Of a DNA stretch of 64,000 nucleotides, positions 61,528 through 64,000 are shown in pieces (position 1 is the stretch's first letter; each line of letters begins with the position of its first letter). A program made the translations under genes and the position numbers. The notes beneath the pieces were generated by a model. That model was not told the DNA's origin and did no database searches. It saw nothing but the letters and a program-made list of their open reading frames with translations. Source of the DNA: Ornithinibacillus gellani (GTDB lineage: Bacteria > Bacillota > Bacilli > Bacillales > Amphibacillaceae); assembly GCF_003730295.1 (NCBI RefSeq), contig NZ_QTSZ01000041.1:62001-126000 (forward strand), written 5' to 3'.

Positions 61528-61566
61528 AACCCGCGGAATTATACAAGTCTTTCGCGGGTTTTTCTG
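61528..61566 (+). terminator. terminator after the TRAP permease
   Basis: AACCCGCG pairs with CGCGGGTT around a 17-base loop, followed by five T. It closes the nadC operon. Confidence 0.8.
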
Positions 61567-61692
61567 TGAGTTCAAGAATAGGATTTGTTATTCGAACACT
61601 TCCCTCTTTTATTTCATTGCATTTTAAACCTTATTCCCATACAATCAGACCATACAAATAATAGAACGAACGGGGAAAGAGAGGTTTTATAT

Positions 61693-62562
61693 ATGAATAA
61701 GCAGGAATTAGAAGAAACAGCTGACCTGATTGCGTTGCTGAATCGAGAAAACACTCATCATATTGGATTTTGTGGACAGGATAAAGATGAAATATTAGAT
61801 ACATTACAGCATGATTTTTCCGATGTAGATTTGGATCGTTCCTTTGCTGTGATGAAAAAAGATGGTCGGATTACTGCAGCCCTGGGACTGGATATCAATC
61901 TGGACGATGGTTCAGCTGAAATGTGGGGCCCATTTATTCGCGAGACGGATTGGCAAAAAACAGCGACATTGCTTTGGCAGGATATTCTTAAAAAAGTAGG
62001 TACGCAGGTCAATACCTTTCACGGTTATTATCATGTGGACCATACGCGAGCTGCTGCCTTCATGCAAAGTATACACGCTGAAGCGAAAGACAGACATCAC
62101 ACACTAACGATTCATCGAAAAGATTTTAAATGTTTATCACAGCAATCTGTTCAGGAGCTCATCCCAGCACAGGAACCGGCCTTTCAGCTACTGCATGACC
62201 GAACATTTCCGAAAGCCTATTACAGCGGGGCAACCATTCTCACCCGACGCAATGAACAGCAAAAGATTTTTTATGCAGAAATAAACGGCAAACTAGCAGG
62301 CTATGTCTATGTAGAGGGAAATCCAACTTTTCAGGAAGGCAATATCGAATTTATTGCTGTCGCCCCTGAATTTCGTGGGCAAGGCATTGGAACAAAGCTT
62401 GTTCAGCGGGCATTGCAATTCTTATTTGACAACCTCCAAATCGAGGTTGTTACCTTATCTGTCATGGAACAGCTTTCGGGAGCTATCCAGCTGTATAAAC
62501 GCGCAGGATTTCAAGAATCAAGCAAGCTCCAGCATTATATCGTGAACGTACAACTTGTCTAA
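61693..62562 (+). CDS. GNAT acetyltransferase (tandem domains)
   Basis: Product of 289 residues. The C-terminal domain is a clear GNAT: GNIEFIAVAPEFRGQGIGTKLVQRALQ (about 216-242) with RGQGIG, then GAIQLYKRAGFQ. The N-terminal half is a degenerate GNAT fold. ATG 61693 follows GAGAGG. Eighteen bases ahead of the glycosylase gene, so co-transcribed. Substrate unknown. Confidence 0.88.
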   Translation: MNKQELEETADLIALLNRENTHHIGFCGQDKDEILDTLQHDFSDVDLDRSFAVMKKDGRITAALGLDINLDDGSAEMWGPFIRETDWQKTATLLWQDILKKVGTQVNTFHGYYHVDHTRAAAFMQSIHAEAKDRHHTLTIHRKDFKCLSQQSVQELIPAQEPAFQLLHDRTFPKAYYSGATILTRRNEQQKIFYAEINGKLAGYVYVEGNPTFQEGNIEFIAVAPEFRGQGIGTKLVQRALQFLFDNLQIEVVTLSVMEQLSGAIQLYKRAGFQESSKLQHYIVNVQLV

Positions 62563-62579
62563 AATGTAAGGAGGCTGGC

Positions 62580-63167
62580 ATGGACATCTATCAACCACTA
62601 CCCGTCGACTTTTATCAGCAGGATACATTGGAACTGGCTAAATCTTTGATTGGCTGTATGCTTGTTCATGAAACAACTGCAGGAATTTCTGCAGGTGCCA
62701 TCGTCGAAACAGAGGGATATCTAGGCGCAGCGGACAAGGCTGCACATGGGTTTAAATACCGGCATACGAAGCGTACTGAAGTCATGTTCGGTGCACCAGG
62801 ACACGCATATACCCACACCATGCATACCCATTGCCTCATTAATGTTGTAAGTGGCGCAATCGGTGAACCGGAATCCGTACTGATTCGTGCCTTGGAGCCA
62901 TTGACCGGGATAGACCTCATGCTGCAGCGCAGACCTGTGAACAAGCTTCCGCTACTAACCAATGGACCGGGGAAATTGACGAAAGCAATGGGCATTTCTA
63001 TGGCAGCCTACGGACATTCATTCTTACAGCCCCCCATTTGGATTGCCGTACCACGTGTAAAACCAAAGATAACGACTGGCAAGCGAATTGGTATTGATGG
63101 CTCTGGTGAAGCAAAGGATTACCCATACCGTTTCTGGGCAGCCAATCACCCATTTGTATCGAAATAA
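62580..63167 (+). CDS. DNA-3-methyladenine glycosylase (AAG/MPG family)
   Basis: Product of 195 residues. Removes alkylated purines to start base excision repair. Motifs: ELAKSLIGCMLVH, AIVETEGYLGAADKAAHGFKYRHTKRTEVMFGAPGHAYTH (catalytic Glu in VETEGY) and LLTNGPGKLTKAMGI. ATG 62580 follows AAGGAGG. Its TAA stop abuts the tandem repeat array. Confidence 0.93.
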   Translation: MDIYQPLPVDFYQQDTLELAKSLIGCMLVHETTAGISAGAIVETEGYLGAADKAAHGFKYRHTKRTEVMFGAPGHAYTHTMHTHCLINVVSGAIGEPESVLIRALEPLTGIDLMLQRRPVNKLPLLTNGPGKLTKAMGISMAAYGHSFLQPPIWIAVPRVKPKITTGKRIGIDGSGEAKDYPYRFWAANHPFVSK

Positions 63168-63630
63168 AGTGAAGCTTCAATCAGTGGGGCTTTTCGCACT
63201 TCCCCACTGATTGTTAGTTGAACCAATCGGGCCTTTACTGGCTGTTGATCCCACACTTACCATCTTGTTATCTACATAAATGCTTGAGGTGGGGGGCTTA
63301 CAGCCAGTTAATCTGTGATAAAGTGAAACTTCAATCAGTGGGGTTTTCGCACTTTCCCCACTGATTGTTAGTTGAACCAATCAGGCCTTTACTGGCTGTT
63401 GATCCCACACTTACCATCTTGTTATCTACATAAATACTTGATGTGGGGGGCTTACAGCCAGTTAATCTGTGATAAAGTGAAACTTCAATCAGTGGGGTTT
63501 TCGCACTTTCCCCACTGATTGTTAGTTGAACCAATCAGGCCTTTACTGGCTGTTGATCCCACACTTACCATGCTTGTTATCAACAAAAATTATTGATGTG
63601 GGGGGCTTACAGCCAGTTAATCTGCGAAAA
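63167..63630. repeat. three tandem 154-bp two-hairpin repeats
   Basis: Units begin at 63167, 63321 and 63475 (exact 154-base period); the third drifts near its end. Each has CAATCAGTGGGG/CCCCACTGATTG (12-bp stem), and ACTGGCTGT/ACAGCCAGT enclosing CCCACA/TGTGGG. Related copies lie at 42672 (minus) and 59437 (deleted). The open frames across it on the minus strand look non-coding. Confidence 0.85.
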
Positions 63631-63702
63631 ACCAGATGCACTTTTTCTTCTCCCCTCCATATGCTAGTAAGTAGGCAGATTACACAGGAGGGAGAGGATC
63701 CT

Positions 63703-63960
63703 ATGGCAGAACAGCTAGAAAGCTTGCTGACCAAAACCCCTGAAGAAGGCTTTCAATTAGCTGTAAAGCTGGCACAAAAAGGAGTAGAAGTTACCCAGCC
63801 ATCCGCAGCAATTCGGAAAAGGCTTCGACCGATTTACTCAGAAAATGCCAATAGCCTCATTCATGCATCGGAAGTAATAGCCATCCAATTCCAAACCGTT
63901 GCAGCAGCTAATAATTACTGGAAAAAATCAAAACCGAAAAAAAAGCACAACAGAAAATGA
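63703..63960 (+). CDS. small basic protein, unknown
   Basis: Product of 85 residues, helical, with a strongly basic tail (WKKSKPKKKHNRK). ATG 63703 follows GGAGGGAGAGG; the longer frame from 63526 reads through the repeats and is rejected. A terminator follows. No family recognised; a nucleic-acid-binding role is only suggested by charge. Confidence 0.6.
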   Translation: MAEQLESLLTKTPEEGFQLAVKLAQKGVEVTQPSAAIRKRLRPIYSENANSLIHASEVIAIQFQTVAAANNYWKKSKPKKKHNRK

Positions 63961-63977
63961 TTTTTCCCATCAAAAAA

Positions 63978-64000
63978 AGAGCAGAAGCTTAAACTGCTCT
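63978..64000 (+). terminator. terminator at window end
   Basis: AGAGCAG pairs with CTGCTCT; the T-tract would lie just beyond the window. Confidence 0.6.

Noticed and set aside
63177-63534. Two 67-codon minus-strand ORFs with nearly identical sequence
   Set aside because: They are the same frame in successive 154-bp repeats, with no ribosome binding site; treated as repeat by-products.

Overview
The window looks like a chromosomal segment of a halotolerant low-GC Bacillota of the family Bacillaceae, close to Oceanobacillus, Virgibacillus or Lentibacillus. The signs are AGGAGG-type ribosome binding sites, frequent GTG/TTG starts, many rho-independent terminators, and core genes of that group: htpG, htpX, ypvA, ykhA, niaR, nadC, pit with a DUF47 partner, potABCD, Spx and a BceRSAB module. 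No rRNA, tRNA, prophage, CRISPR array or intact insertion sequence was seen. The genus is an inference from gene content.

Layout. 0-1 kb: the start of what looks like a lasso-peptide operon on the minus strand (promoter, paeninodin-like precursor, acetyltransferase) that runs off the left edge. 1-9.7 kb: thioesterase, HtpX, MFS and SDR genes, YutJ-like NADH dehydrogenase, methyltransferase, YpvA helicase, alkyltransferase-like protein. 9.8-11.8 kb: an operon of three secreted proteins of unknown function. 12-16 kb: htpG behind a CIRCE operator, then an ECF sigma factor with its membrane partner. 16-24 kb: CvfC-like protein, FMN glutamate-synthase-like protein, peptidase, transporter, YkhA and a DinB-fold protein. 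24-29 kb: LysR, a nitrate-type MFS transporter fused to a PAS domain, a haem-ligand membrane protein, an XRE-cupin regulator and HMG-CoA lyase with a cre site. 30-33 kb: an ATPase, a composite 21-bp repeat element, a coiled-coil protein and GrpB. 33-37 kb: potABCD polyamine uptake behind a structured leader. 37-44 kb: GNAT, a serine-hydrolase pseudoenzyme, phosphate transport, Spx paralogue, TetR operon and a secreted two-repeat protein. 44.5-50 kb: HrtBA-like haem efflux with an HssR-type direct repeat, MBL hydrolase, PCYCGC lipoprotein, divergent HPr kinase, PhnA and LysR. 50-57 kb: CofE-like ligase, a second 21-bp repeat array and BceRSAB. 57-61.5 kb: niaR divergent from nadC, a TAXI receptor and a fused TRAP permease. 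The end holds GNAT, 3-methyladenine glycosylase and three tandem 154-bp structured repeats.

How parts fit together. The most interesting unit is niaR // nadC-taxi-trap: a TRAP-TAXI importer co-transcribed with quinolinate phosphoribosyltransferase beside the niacin repressor suggests uptake of an NAD precursor. The lasso-like precursor at the left edge is the second. Two families of intergenic repeats (21-bp arrays with flanking hairpins; about 150-bp two-hairpin elements) recur across the window. Several operators can be read directly: CIRCE at htpG, a cre at HMG-CoA lyase, a BceR-type site, an HssR-type repeat, a TetR palindrome that exactly fills a promoter spacer, and a palindrome over the ykhA promoter.
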